The notes under the pieces: generated by a model
What the model was told of the DNA's origin: nothing
The model's input: only the letters and a program-made list of their open reading frames with translations
Database searches by the model: none
Shown here: piece by piece, positions 49,003-60,717 of the stretch
Numbering within the stretch: position 1 is the stretch's first letter
Layout: every line of letters starts with the position of its first letter
Source: Stropharia rugosoannulata
Taxonomy: Eukaryota > Basidiomycota > Agaricomycetes > Agaricales > Strophariaceae
Direction of reading: 5' to 3'
Assembly: GCA_028532985.1 (NCBI GenBank)
Contig: JANCIK010000013.1
Span: 2,542,001 to 2,606,000, forward strand
Length of the DNA stretch: 64,000 nucleotides
Program-made: the position numbers and the translations under genes

Positions 49003-49539
49003 ATGTTTGAGGCTATCCCTGGAGAGGTTCACGGGGAAAACGATGAATCGTTATTCTATGGACCATACAACGCCCTCCTGACATACCTATTTCCACCCAC
49101 CGACAACTACATGATATCGCCACAGTTCAAGCGACCGCCTGAGGGCTGGTCCATTGACTTTTTCACGGTCTTCGTCGTCCAAAGGGCGTTTCACCCTGTT
49201 TTCTTCCTTGAAATCAAAGCTCCTGGGGACTATACGAACGGGTAGTCTCGCGCTGCCGCGGACGATCAAATGAGGTCACGGTTTTTCGACCTTGCGGATG
49301 TAGTGGAACTGCCTGTTATACATGGTGTGAGTGCCCTCGGGCCCCGCCTCTGCTTTTATTCGTATACTCGACGAGACAATGTCTTGGACCCTCCACGCAT
49401 TCCTCCGGATGTCGAGCGCATGAACGACGTTGCACCTTCTGCGCGATGGAATTTCGATGTATTGTCAGACGAGGGCGTGGCGAGGATGACGCAGGTCGCG
49501 AATGAGGTGAAGACCATGGCAGCCCAACACACAAGGTAA
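49003..49539 (+). pseudogene. PD-(D/E)XK-like ORF with in-frame stop
   Basis: An ATG at 49003 opens MFEAIPGEVHGENDESLFYG and continues in one frame to a TAA after QHTR at 49539, but a TAG at 49243-49245 interrupts it between DYTNG and SRAAADDQMRSRFF. The combination SIDFFTVF....PVFFLEIKAPG fits a PD-(D/E)XK nuclease-fold core (D, then E-x-K). Downstream motifs are ELPVIHGVSALG and SARWNFDVLSDEG. I recall many near-identical, often truncated copies of this kind in mushroom genomes, sometimes close to kinase-like domains. It could be a pseudogene or could have a missed splice; no consensus intron removes the TAG cleanly. Confidence 0.65.
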
Positions 49540-49786
49540 GCCGCGGTCGCAACGTTACTCGCAAATTCCTTGATACCTGTCCTTGGTAAAAAATCTGAGT
49601 TGTGTTGGTGGTTGGTTCCTTATGAATGGTCAAAAAGATGTCGATAGTATATAGCTTTGTTATAGTCACGCTTCTTTCGAACGAATATCGATGGATACAA
49701 GAATAAGGCATCGATATTCTCTCCCTGCCACCCATCCTCGATATGATTACATGCCACATAGAGGAATCCACTTAAACATCGACACC

Positions 49787-50521
49787 TCATACGTCGCCTC
49801 CGTGCTCAGAAACGTCCGCCTGTTGAAGCGGAGCAGCATCAGGGTTATGTGTGAGCGGTACCGCTGTCACCTCAGCGTGGCGAAAGGTGCGGCGCGTAAG
49901 GCGCGTGATGCGTAGGCGGGAAGCGCAGTGTGGGTCTGGGCACGCGATCTCTGCGTCTGTAGTCATCCAGTCGTTAGGATGCAACCCTGGGCGTTGTTTC
50001 GCTGCCAGGAGCGGTAGAACAGCGGCTGCGGAAGGGCGAAAACGGCATTTTTCGTTTTTATAAAATGAAAATGAAATAAAAAGACAGCGAGTTAGCATAG
50101 TGTTTGTTAGGCTGCCAGCCAACATGAAGTTTAACGCGAATAACACAGATGCAAAGGAACAGCACAACGGAAGGACAACTTTGGCCCTGAGTAAGGAAGC
50201 AAATACTCCAGGAACCCGGAGATTAAAGTCGTCGTATCCTTCAAGTATACTTACTCAAACGAAGGACTGAGAGCACGCATCATAACACAGACTAACTCTC
50301 AAACTTAACGTTAGAAATGAAATAAACTCACCCAAGGAGTATATCGAAAACCCCTGCCCTGGCGGTAAACATAACATTTCGCCCTGAAGTACGAAGTGGT
50401 CTCCGGGATTTGCGCCACACAAGATTCTTGCACCGGGAGGACACACAACTTCCACCTTAAGGTCGTAAAGCTCGAAGGAATCATCGACGAAAGAACCAGG
50501 GGGAGCAGCGGATTGACTCAT
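49787..50521 (-). CDS. TIGR04076-family small protein
   Basis: Two exons, 50521-50332 and 50025-49787 (429 nt, 142 aa), separated by a 306-bp intron that is long for this genome. The protein begins MSQSAAPPGSFVDDSFELYD and has VEVVCPPGARILCGANPGD, LPPGQGFSIYSL|AAVLPLLAAKQR across the splice, then NDWMTTDAEIACPDPHC. This matches the TIGR04076 family of small proteins found in fungi and bacteria, of unknown function. The four or so conserved cysteines (VVCPPG, LCGANPGD, ACPDPHC) could bind metal. Family recognition is by memory of its motifs. Confidence 0.85.
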
Positions 50522-51104
50522 ACTTGAAGTGAAGCGGTGATAGACAAGCAAGGAACGTAGGAATCGATCATCTTCTGATAACGCTCAAGATTCACGCTTC
50601 CAGAGCATGCCTTGTTGCTCTCGTATCGATTATTAGATGTTGATTATATGCAGATTATTAGACCATTCAAGATGGCCCAGCACAACTGAGAACCTTCAAA
50701 GTCCACTGAAACTCATGCGTCAATCAGTGCCATCTGGCCCAGCCCATCACCCGAGACGAAAACGAAAAGAAATTGTACTGCATTGCATTATTTTCGCCCA
50801 AACGAAGTTCCTTGTGTTCATTTCTGTACCAGCCGTTTCGATTCGTCCGCCAGTGGTGCACAGTCATACTGCTCAAATCATACTATCGAGCTTGATCAAC
50901 CTTTGCTTAACATAGCATAAAAAAGAAACCATGCGCTTTTAGGTTCGTGTTGCAAGAGGGGACGGGATCGAAATACATGGGATGGCATAAAGTCGCATAA
51001 AACAAAACACCATAAGCGAATAGCCCTGTCTATGCCCCCCGCGTACGTGTCTCAGCCACGGGTCGTGGACCGGAGGTCGAAGGTGATAGGTGGGAGTCGT
51101 CAAA
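50522..51104. other. Intergenic region
   Basis: Upstream region of the TIGR04076 gene and 3' flank of eS17. Nothing else recognised. Confidence 0.5.
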
Positions 51105-51797
51105 TCATGAGCGGCCGGCACCGGGAACGGTCTTGCGCTCCCGGCGTTGGCCTCGCTCAGGGAGGGCAATGACGGGGGTGATGACATTGACGGCAATCGA
51201 ATCAAAGTTGAGCGAGTCAAGGAGAGCCTATGCCCGTATCAGTACCGCCGTTTATAAAAATTTGCCAAGGCTAAGCAACGCACCTTGGTGTCGGGGTCAA
51301 CCTCGAGACCAGTGGCCGATGTGTCGAGAGCAGACACCTCGGGGACGTAGTTGTCCTTGCGCTCACGCTCCTCCTCCTGGAGCTTGAAGGAAATGCCGCG
51401 GACGGGTCCACGCTGGATGCGCTTCATCAAGTGGGTAGTGAAACCGGAGATCTTGTTGCGCAGACGCTTCGAGGGAACGACAGCCTGACATATGCACCCA
51501 GTCAAATCAGCCCAGCGTCCTTATAACAACCAAATGTGCTGGTGTACGCACGACTTCATCGATGATGCGCTTGTTGGTGTGGAAGTCGAGGGTGAGGCGG
51601 GGGTAGCTGGAAACATATAGGACCTTCGATCAGCACTTGCTGCTGTACCCCGCATAGCTGCTCCTTCCTCGCTGCTACTCACTATTTTTCAATCAGGACG
51701 CGGGAGGCCCTCTTGGTGGTTTTAGTACGAACGCGACCCTACAGCGGTATACGATCAGCATTTCGCCCTCCTTCGCAGGGCTCTCGTTGCTCACCAT
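51105..51797 (-). CDS. RPS17: 40S ribosomal protein eS17 (RPS17)
   Basis: Five exons, 51797-51795 (the ATG alone), 51738-51683, 51606-51552, 51484-51284 and 51227-51105 (438 nt, 145 aa). The protein begins [20 protein letters not shown] and contains [38 protein letters not shown] and [20 protein letters not shown], all diagnostic of eS17, a core component of the small-subunit head. Exon 1 contains only the start codon, an arrangement known in ribosomal protein genes. It is divergent from uS8, 358 bp between start codons, so the two may share a promoter. Confidence 0.96.
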
Positions 51798-52155
51798 GTT
51801 GAATTATGCGACTTTTACCTTCGGCGGTGGCGGCGAGTGGGGTCTTGACGGCGGGCGCAGAGCTTGCTGCGACTGGCAAGCCGGCGCCCGGCATTCACCG
51901 GAGTGGCTGCGTTGTCCTGTACAGTCGTTTCCCAGCCACAATTGCCTAATGCGGTAATTCTGTTGGACTTTCTGGCTCTGCGCCTCTGCTCGTTGCTCGT
52001 CCCACCGTCGTCGTCGTCGTCCTCAAGACTCCAAGGTAGCCATCTCCTCTTCAAGCCTGTTTGACTCGTGCTCTTTATAGCACGACACTCATTCTGGGCT
52101 CTGGCATCTTGCTTACTTCCTCTTCCCCCCACCAGTCCCGACTCAAAAATCCAAA
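51798..52155. promoter_or_regulatory. Shared divergent promoter region of eS17 and uS8 genes
   Basis: The only sequence between two ribosomal protein starts pointing away from each other. It contains a GC-rich half, a TCG trinucleotide run (about 52003-52020) and a pyrimidine-rich tract before the uS8 start. Pyrimidine tracts near transcription starts are common in ribosomal protein genes. Specific factor sites were not identified. Confidence 0.55.
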
Positions 52156-52914
52156 ATGGTCCGCGTGTCCGTCCTCGTGAGTGTACTAGTCTATCAATTA
52201 GGATATATCTCATGTCGACGGCCCAGAATGACTGCCTGAACAACATTGTCAACGCCGAGCGCCGTGGCAAGCGCCAGGTCCTCATCCGCCCTTCCTCGAA
52301 GGTCGTCGTAAAATTCTTGAGCGTCATGCAGCGCCACGGTGCGTTACTTTCTATATGCAAGTTGTTGTTACATTTTTCTTCTTCTTCGAAGTATAACTAC
52401 GTCAGGCGTGCTGCATTTTGCTCTCTCAACGCGTCTTTCGTTTTAAGTCTTCGAAATATAGACAGCCCTATATAACCATACAACGCGTGCTCTATCCACC
52501 CACGGACACGAGTTCACACAAGGACTTACATTCTTCCTTCTTTGTTCACTTTATTCATTGGACCGGTGCGAATAGCAAGGATACTCACGCTATTGCATTT
52601 AGGATACATTGGCGAGTTTGAGATCGTCGATGACCACCGTTCGGGCAAGATTGTCATCCAGCTGAACGGCCGCCTGAACAAGACCGGTGTCATCTCCCCC
52701 CGTTTCAACATTGGCCACACTCAAATTGAGTCCTGGGTCAACTTGCTCCTCCCTGCCCGTGGTTTCGGAATTATCATCCTTGTACGTTTATTCTACCGGA
52801 CGACATTGGAGTGTTGTGCTAATTGTTATGTAGACCACTTCTTCCGGAATTCTCGACCACGAGGAGGCTCGTCGCAAGCAGATCGGAGGAAAGCTCCTCG
52901 GATACGTGTACTAG
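52156..52914 (+). CDS. RPS22: 40S ribosomal protein uS8 (RPS22/RPS15A)
   Basis: Four exons, 52156-52176, 52227-52338, 52603-52781 and 52834-52914 (393 nt, 130 aa, exactly the family length). The protein begins [20 protein letters not shown] and has [52 protein letters not shown] and [15 protein letters not shown], ending LLGYVY. It binds 18S rRNA in the small-subunit body. Intron 2 is 264 bp, the longest in this gene, and might host a small RNA, though I could not identify boxes. Identification is secure. Confidence 0.96.
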
Positions 52915-54090
52915 ACTACGACCATCTTGTATTCATATACTGGCATGATCATGTTTTCTGACCCATAACGGTTTAATGATGCGTATACGAAGTGTCTGGC
53001 CATGGATCACATTTGAGACGACCTTCATCGCCCAGGAAGGCATTCGCTCTGTCTACATCCTTGACATGATGCCGAACTCCCTGGTCTTTCACCCCTTATT
53101 TTGTGCATTGACGATGGGGCGTTGACCATGGTTAGTTGGACGAGTGCGTTGCGGGGAAGATAGCAAATTCCGTCTATTGTGAAATCCAACTATGTAAGCT
53201 GGGGATTATGTACTCTAGGAATGTCGGTGCGGGGGCGCTGTTTGATCAATTGGAGTGGATTTCAACTGCGAATGGACGATGCTCTGGTGCTGATAGGACT
53301 TTGCATGGGCTTCCAAGTTGTTAATGAATAATATATACACCGGATTGTGAAAGCGCAAAAAATATATCCACGCCGTAGCAGTGCAGGTTGGGGAAAGGTT
53401 CCGGGTTAAGGGTGTATCGTGGCATGTGTAAGTAAACAGGTAAAAGTGGCAGACAGAAATATTGGTAGGTCGGTAGTAGGTACATAGATACTTAGATGGT
53501 TGCAGACAAGCAAGTCATTATGCCGGGATGAAGCAAAGTAAGACAGGACAAGACAGGGCAGGACAAGAAAGAAAAAAAAGAAACCGTTCCGCTCGAATCT
53601 AGAATATAAGGGAGGTTGAAAGTGCTGAAGGTCGTTGTTGCCCCGGGGCAGGTGAGGGAAATCCATGAAGATGGAAGTGATTGGAGGAAAAACAGTACAC
53701 ACGCCCCTGCATGCTGGGTGGTCGGAAGAGGTGAACCGGCGGCGCAGGGACAGATAAGTTCAGATGAATGGCATGGGGCATGGGGCATGTTTGGCGCTTA
53801 TGTAGTGATGGGCAGCAGGAACAACGTGTATGTGGGATGGGGCGAGGTCGTTATCGTGGGCATTCATAATGTACCGAAGCTTCAGTAATGGCAAGAGACG
53901 ATAGTGGGCCCAGGGGGTGGGTATAGTGATATCGTTCCGAGCCAGGTGAGTAGTGTATCAGGGCCAGGTCAGGCGGAGTATTGTAAGGTCTAAGCGTGAG
54001 TAGCGGAGGCGGTTGGCGAATAATAACATCCAAGCACGCAATTCCAGTATCGTCTATCCGTCGGGAGCAGGAGGTCGGAAAGCTCCGCTA
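52915..54090. other. Intergenic region between convergent genes
   Basis: 3' flanks of uS8 and the Dgk1-like gene, with purine-rich low-complexity sequence near 53540-53585. No gene supported. Confidence 0.5.
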
Positions 54091-55487
54091 CTACGACGTG
54101 AACCAGGACGCGGCCATGCCGACCAGCTTCATGAATCCCAATATGCACCCGCCCGAGATGATGGGTAGCGTGAGGTTGTCGTCTAAGGAGCCCAGATCTA
54201 TGAAGCAGGGGGTTAGAATATGGCAGGAGAGCAAGAGGGGGGGGGAACATGCCTAAAGCCTCAGCAACTCCGCTCACGAGACCCGCAAAGACCGAGAGTG
54301 CGATGAGCCCCAATGCGCCACCGCCACCGAGACCCGTTCCAGCAGCGTCGCGCACACCGCCGGTCCATGCCCATGTGATATCGCGACCCCCTGCGCGGAG
54401 GGGTGCGACGTAGCTCCAGAACCCGAGAGCGATTGCGGTTCCGGTTATTGTGGCCGCTGTAAATCCGGCGAATGACTTTCGGGGAGCGAGAGGGAGGCGC
54501 AAGAGAGGCACGCGCGCAGGCAGCTTTCGTGTTTTTGAGCCGTAGAGACGACCAAAAGTCGATGCGGTCGTGTCAGCCCACGAAAGACTAGGATATTCGG
54601 TTAGAAAGCAATCATGACTAGGAGTGGTGTACCTACATCAGGATGGCAACAGTGGCGACGTCCTGGGGATAGAGCGACAGTACGAAGTTGACACCGAGAA
54701 TATACCAGACAACTCCATTCACCGAGTCCTATGCAGATAATTAGCATAGCATATTAGTTTAACAACGATAGCCACCTTTTCGCTTTCTCGCATGAGGAAG
54801 CCCAAAAACGTCTCGTACGTGCGTGCAAAGCGTCTAGAGCTGAAGCGGAGCAGGTCTGCAGGTACAATAACACACAATGCCATCCATAGCACGAATACAA
54901 TGCGCTTGACATCCCCCTCGGAAACATAGAGGTACAGAGTAAAGAAACCTTGTCAAGAGTCAGCCGAGAATAGCCATCCAAGAAACAAGCTACGCACCAA
55001 TCGAACTGTGCAGGACCTTCCGTGGAATCTCATAGTCAGTTTTTTCTGCTTTGACTAGCTTTGCATGCCCATTAGTGGCTCCATTGGTGTGCTCCGACGA
55101 CGTCTTGTTGGCTGCCTCTGAGGCCGCCAGAGCCTCCTTCCCCAGAGCATACAGAGCACGCTCCAGCTCGAGCTGCTCATCATGTGCACTTCCGCTCGAT
55201 GACTCGTCTTCTTCCGGGAGGGGTGAGTCAACTTCAACCATTTCAAGGTGGCCGAGCCCCTCGAGGCGTTTGATGACTTTACGGGTGATGTTCTTGACGC
55301 CTTTGGGGTGCTCAGGAGATATCGGTGCAGGCTGAAAGGTGACAATGGGGGACGGCGAGCGCTTCGTTGTCGGCCCCGCGGTAGATGAGCGAACAGTACC
55401 GGAGGAGCGGGTAAGAGATGGAGAACGTGCAGAGCGCCGGCGGGTGTCGTGTGCGGTCGTGGCAGTGTCACGTTCAACTGTAGTCAT
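54091..55487 (-). CDS. Dgk1-like CTP-dependent diacylglycerol kinase
   Basis: Five exons, 55487-54998, 54948-54776, 54728-54637, 54587-54253 and 54197-54091 (1,197 nt, 398 aa). A disordered N-terminus (RRRSARSPSLTRSSG) is followed by IPRKVLHSSIGFFTLYLYVS. Membrane helices include VLWMALCVIVPADLLRF and VVWYILGVNFVLSLYPQD. The conserved SWADTTASTFGRLYG motif, KSFAGF and SGVAEALG|DLGSLDDNLTLP follow. This fits Dgk1/dolichol-kinase-fold enzymes that phosphorylate diacylglycerol with CTP at the ER or nuclear membrane. The last intron starts with GC (GCATGT); no GT donor keeps the conserved EALGDLGSLDDN join. The ATG at 55487 is the first in the open frame, which is closed by a stop about 120 bp upstream. 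Confidence 0.9.
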
Positions 55488-58400
55488 AGTTGTCGTGGTG
55501 CTGGGCGTAATGGTCGTGAGCACGTCTTCGTCGGTGGCTTTGTGCGATATTCGGGAACTGAGTTCTCCTCGCGAGCGTAAACGATGGCAGCGACGAGAGA
55601 GAAACGGTCAACGACGACAAATTTCGCGCACGGCAGGGTGAATATTTGTGCTTGTTTGGATTTGATCAATGTTCGAACTGAACCCTCCTCTTTCGAATTC
55701 CTTGGATATTCCTGCGCCGCTTCCCTGTATCCCTTCTTGCCTCTATTCGACTCTGGGGCCTGTACATACCTCGAAGTTACCTGCTGCGCAACCCTTTTAT
55801 TTGTACATCATATTTGTCGTTGTCATTGACAGACTGTTTGCAAAGTGTTTGGTGTTAAGTCTAACGGGACCGCTCGATTACATATACTGTAAGCGAGAAC
55901 TATATGGGCATTGATCGCTAATGTACTAAAGTATGTAGGAGGTCAGTGTATTATTATGTCGGAAAAATCCAAAAAAAAGCATATCAGCAGGTGACGCTGC
56001 TGACGAAATTATAAGCACTTGTCACCTGCCCCAGAGAGGCATATCGCCATACTTGCCAGGTCTGATTAAGGTCAGATAATTTATTTACAACTAGTAAGGT
56101 CTTGATATATATTATCCGTAGTATATAAGTACACATAGCACACAAGCGGCGAAGTCGTCAGGCTGCGATCAGCACTTATTTTCGCACACTTGTTGCATAT
56201 AAGTACTTATCTTGAAGGCCCTTTTTACTAGTGGGGCATGACGTAGGCTACCATTTTGGCCCCATCAAAGAACAGCATAAAAGCGTCGCCAGATTCTCGT
56301 GTACTTCGCAGAAGAACCTCTTTTCTTTCAAGCTTTGAGGCCCCTTCGTGACAGAGGCTTACAACATGTTCCTATTTATTAGCTTACACCCGTAGTCCAT
56401 AATAGTCTCGTTGTAATTTGTGTAAATCAGAGTAATATATTGCTATTTGTCTTTACTTTGGTTATTCCAGTTATTCCAGTTTATTAGTCCATCTCAATTG
56501 CAGTTTTATTTTATTTTTGTGAGAGGAGACCGCATGGTGCTTTGATGCCAATTAAGATGGCCGAGGGATGCGGCAACCAGTCCATTGAAACCCAGCTATC
56601 TTTGTAAGCGACGCGCGTCCAGCGCGCGTTAACTCAGCGCTCAGCGCTCACGCTCGTATCTCGTCGTCTGTTTTTTCAATGGCTCGACAAACCCAGCAGG
56701 TGAAAAATAAAAAGAACAAGCTCACTCCGCTGGAGTCCACTGGTATTGTTATGCTTGCCGATGCTGATGATGATGAAGAAAGTGTTGTTGCACTTATGTT
56801 TCTGCGGCTAGCATTGGAAGATAAACAGGCTCACAAAACCAAATGGCAGTGTGTGAGAGCCGTCGGATAAGCCATGGGAGTAAGCTTGCATGTTCCAGGC
56901 AGAGTATTTTCCGTCTAGGTGCATCGAAAAGGTCGCCTCTGTGCTGGATCAAACAAAGGTTGAGGGAGTAAACTATACTTAGGGGCTCAAAGGCGCGCAT
57001 CACGCGCAGGCGCGTTCAAGACGCGTTGCGGCCCAGATGCCGCTTTTGAAACTCAGTGATGGCGGCCTGCTGACTCAAAAATCGGTCAATATTCATAATA
57101 CTACATCGACAATCTAATATGCTCTACGAAAAAGTCTTACATGGGTCTGAGAAAACATCTCTCAAGTGCCAATACTTATACTTAGTAGCAGTGATATAAC
57201 CAAAGGTCTAATTTTGGCGATACTCGCCTTATGTAAATCGTTTCACCGTGATAACGCAGAATAAGATTGCACCCGTGGTGTACATTTCTGTCTGCTGCGC
57301 AGCTCCAAAGCGTACATATCATTTATGTACTCGATAATGAATGTTGCGTACCCATCAACTAGTATTAGCATTGACACTTTCCGATTCTCATGCATCTTTG
57401 TAAGATTGATCAGTTCACGGAGCGTTAGCCGCAGCACTTCTCAAGGGATCATCGATTATCATCGGGATTCTTCGCCCTTTGATATGAAGTAAGGGTGTGT
57501 TTTAAGATGAAGCGCGGAATTGACAGGTCGGTGAACCTTAGGGCGGTTAAAACAATACAGATAAATTTCATATTCGAGTCATTGGCATAGTTGTTGACCT
57601 ATTATCTACCTCAGTGAACCACTCCACCGCTGGCATGTTTGACTGATATTACTCATCATGATGAACGCAGCTACGATATGATGCTATGAGCACGCTCGCA
57701 GCTGTTTTGACCGCTGAGACAACGTTAGGCAACCCCCAAGAACACATAATTAGATATCCTGTACGGAGGATGTGAAAAGAGAAGAAGTCTCCAGCGCTGC
57801 AATCCATATGTAGTAGCAGGTTACCAATGATCGACAGGCGTGACCATGGTAAAGAGTAAAAACGGTTGAGAAGTTAATTCCATATCGGTACGGGTCAGTG
57901 TGATAACTCTCCTTTGCTTTAACCTTTTACGCAGAGGATCAGTAAGAAAGCATGCCGTCGTTTTTGGCTGACTCGTCCATCTGATCTGACGGCCAAATAC
58001 TCGACCAAGAATCAGTGTAAATGTGCCCCAGGAGGCTACAGTGGATAAACCAGTTTTGAAAGCTCATCAACCCAAGTAATAATCGAATATCTGATTTTCA
58101 TACGTTTGGGGCCGGGTAGGAGGTCTTACAACCGTCTTCCCAAGTGGAGCCGCACGTTGATGACAATACAGACCCTTCCCAGATTTCCGCCTCTCCAAAT
58201 ATATAATTTTGTAATCTCAAACGCAGCGCACGACAGTCACTACACCTTCAATCATCTACAGACAGGCGTGAGCTGCTTGCTAAAAGTGATGCCTATTTAT
58301 AGCAATTACTTCCAAATCGGTCGATGCCGTTACGGCAGCTGTCAAGTGCCCGGCAGCGTCCAGCTGCCTCGATGGACGCAATAAAAAGAATTGATCATGC

Positions 58401-58497
58401 CACCGCGGATATAAGGTGCCCTGGACAGGCCCAGGGAATTTGTCTGCAATTTCTTACCCGCTGTCGCTTTGCGTCCCGTCCTGCTGCATATTTCATC
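55488..58497. other. Gene-poor region, 3 kb
   Basis: AT-rich with no supported gene. A 63-codon plus-strand frame at 56679-56870 (KNKKNKLTPLESTG, DADDDEESVVALMF) has the look of the N-terminal scrap of a transposase-like ORF, but this is not certain. Otherwise nothing recognised. Confidence 0.45.
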
Positions 58498-59710
58498 ATG
58501 CCTGCGTACACCTACCAGGAGAGCATCGCGGCGCTCTTCGTCGGCGCAATGGGGCACGGGATGTACATATGCACTCTGGCGTATGCGCTGCGCTGGCAAA
58601 TTTTTACGGACAAGGGGTGGAAAGTGCGAGAGAAAATATACTGGCCGATATTGTGCGCGACACTGGCACTGTGCGTGCTATCGTCGACGCACCTTGGGCT
58701 TGCCGCTTTGCTTACCGTCGAGTGGGCAAATAACGCCGTCGCTCATGTTCCGACGACGGATAAAGTCACTTGGCCTGCGACTGTAATGGTGAGAGACGTG
58801 ATTAGTTTCGCGACGCGGCGTAACTCATAACTTCTTGCGTGTGGCATGGACAGTGTGCAGCCGCCAACTCGAGTGTTCTTATTGCCGACGGAATTTTAGT
58901 GAGTGTATGTCATGCTGTATTAAAGGCTTACTTACTTAATGTGGGATCACGTAGATACACCGATGCTGGGCTGTTTGTTCCAAGTCTCTGCGCGCCATTA
59001 TTTTCCCGGCGGCATTCTGGATAGGCGCTTGGGTTTGCACTGGACTACAAATATACTATCAGGTCGTAAAAGGAACTGACAATACAACTGCGTGGACATT
59101 TGTGAATATGACAGTTGGGCCTGGCACAGTGCTTACCCCCTTCTGGGCGTCTACAATAGTGATTAATTTATACACAACAGGTGCGCTGCATTCTTATAGT
59201 TTGCGCTCCCGTTCTTAAATCTGAAAACACGCACGCCAGCGCGTATTGTACGCCGTATTTATAAAGCAGCGGAAAGTCAGCGACAGGCCCAAGGAACAAC
59301 GCACGATCTTCACTTTGTTATTCGCGTTTTGCTTGACTCGGGCATGCTCTACCTGTTCGTCACAATTCCCCATTTTATCGTCTGGTGGACACCCAACAGT
59401 GCTGGGGCAATCCTTCTCCTTGCCTGGCTTGTAAGTCTCTGAAGCCCCACAACATGACTTATTGATCAATTTCTCTCTGTAGAACCTGCCGGTTGTGGGG
59501 AGTGCGTTTAATCTCATTATTATCAGGACATCGCAACACAGAGCAATCGGTGACCAGAGATTGGAGAATGCCTGCATGGTATCCGAGATGCAATTCAATT
59601 ACCCAACACGGAAAGACGCCGATGCTGATAGTACAACGGACTCAGAGCGCATAATACACGAAATGTCTGGGACCACAGTATCTGTAGGTAGTGGTACTAC
59701 AGAAGTATAG
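58498..59710 (+). CDS. Seven-TM-like membrane protein, paralogue B
   Basis: Five exons, 58498-58788, 58854-58898, 58955-59180, 59240-59430 and 59483-59710 (981 nt, 326 aa). It starts MPAYTYQESIAALFVGAMGH and has about seven hydrophobic segments. Shared with paralogue A (24541-25800) are the ADGIL|IHRCW junction, TVLTPFWAST, IVRRIYK, IPHFIVWWTPN and a polar Ser/Thr-rich tail. The exon pattern is the same, with identical phases and a 45-bp exon 2. It belongs to the same uncharacterised Agaricomycete family; signalling or transport roles are guesses. Confidence 0.83.
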
Positions 59711-60717
59711 GCCTACGAGAGGCATATGACTAATATGGCTAAGTAAATGATACATTATTTATTCGGAAAGATATTACAGTCTTTCCAAATACACTATTAC
59801 ATTTACCACAGAAATGAAATAAAGCAATAGGGCCGGCTGGCGCCGGCAGGGCCCACTACCTCACTTCTGGGGTGCAGCATGAGTAGCGACGCTCTTCTGC
59901 ACGATAGAACGTTGAGCTGCCCGTTAAGAATTTACATGTTTCTTCAAAGAACTATGCAAACCAGAAACCTGCGCACCTGCATCAAAAGGGCCATGCAGAA
60001 AATTGAGAACACGTCCTACGGGTTCAATAAGGGTTTTAAATTTCCGTGACAGGACACAAGGACAACAAACGGATTTTAATGTAGCAATCACCACTTAATA
60101 CGGATCTAACAACTTCAGTGCATTGTGGACCCGTCAAAGAAGTGCATGAGCCTGAGACTAGATGACCGCACAGAGTTGACACAGAGAACTTGAAGGACGT
60201 AGCTCATCTCGAGATATATCAATTGGTCACCGGTCACGGTGGATGTGCAAGGTTATGCAACTCAGCTAAGGAAATACACAGAACGGAAGGATGTATAGTC
60301 GAAGTAGAAAGGGAAGAAAAGAAACAGTCAAGTAGGGCGTAGGTTGGGCGTAGGATGTGACTATATACTCTAGAACAAACGGTGACATCATACAAGATGA
60401 CCATGGGAAATGAAGAGATATATAAGAAAATTGTACGATTTCCTGCCAATTTTCAGAAAAGGTCGTCCCCTAAGACCCGCTATCTTAAACAGTACCGGGG
60501 GCAATGAGTCTCTCTTATTATCTCAATTTTAGCAGAGGTAAACAATCCACGGACTGAGGGTTAGTCGTTACTCTTGGAAGAAATGTAGAACCTCTGGTAC
60601 AAAAAATATTTCAATGGCATCGATAGTCTTCAATCTCCCAGGTCGCCCAATAGCCGCATTTACCGCCCTAGGATAATACACTGTCAATAAAAGAATAGCG
60701 GCATGGCGCGAGTTAAC
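59711..60717. other. Intergenic region between convergent genes
   Basis: 3' flanks only; a GC-rich palindromic bit GCCGGCTGGCGCCGGC occurs near 59831-59846. No gene recognised. Confidence 0.5.

Noticed and set aside
53492..53788. 98-codon Cys/Ser/Leu-rich minus frames
   Set aside because: Three overlapping frames over low-complexity purine-rich DNA in a 3' flank; not coding.
54233..54245. G-run (poly-G of about 11) as a quadruplex or frameshift site
   Set aside because: Falls inside the GC-AG intron of the Dgk1-like gene; it is just the pyrimidine-rich stretch of that intron on the minus strand.
56679..56870. 63-codon frame resembling a transposase N-terminus
   Set aside because: Too short, no transposase core nearby, no inverted repeats; noted only in the region entry.
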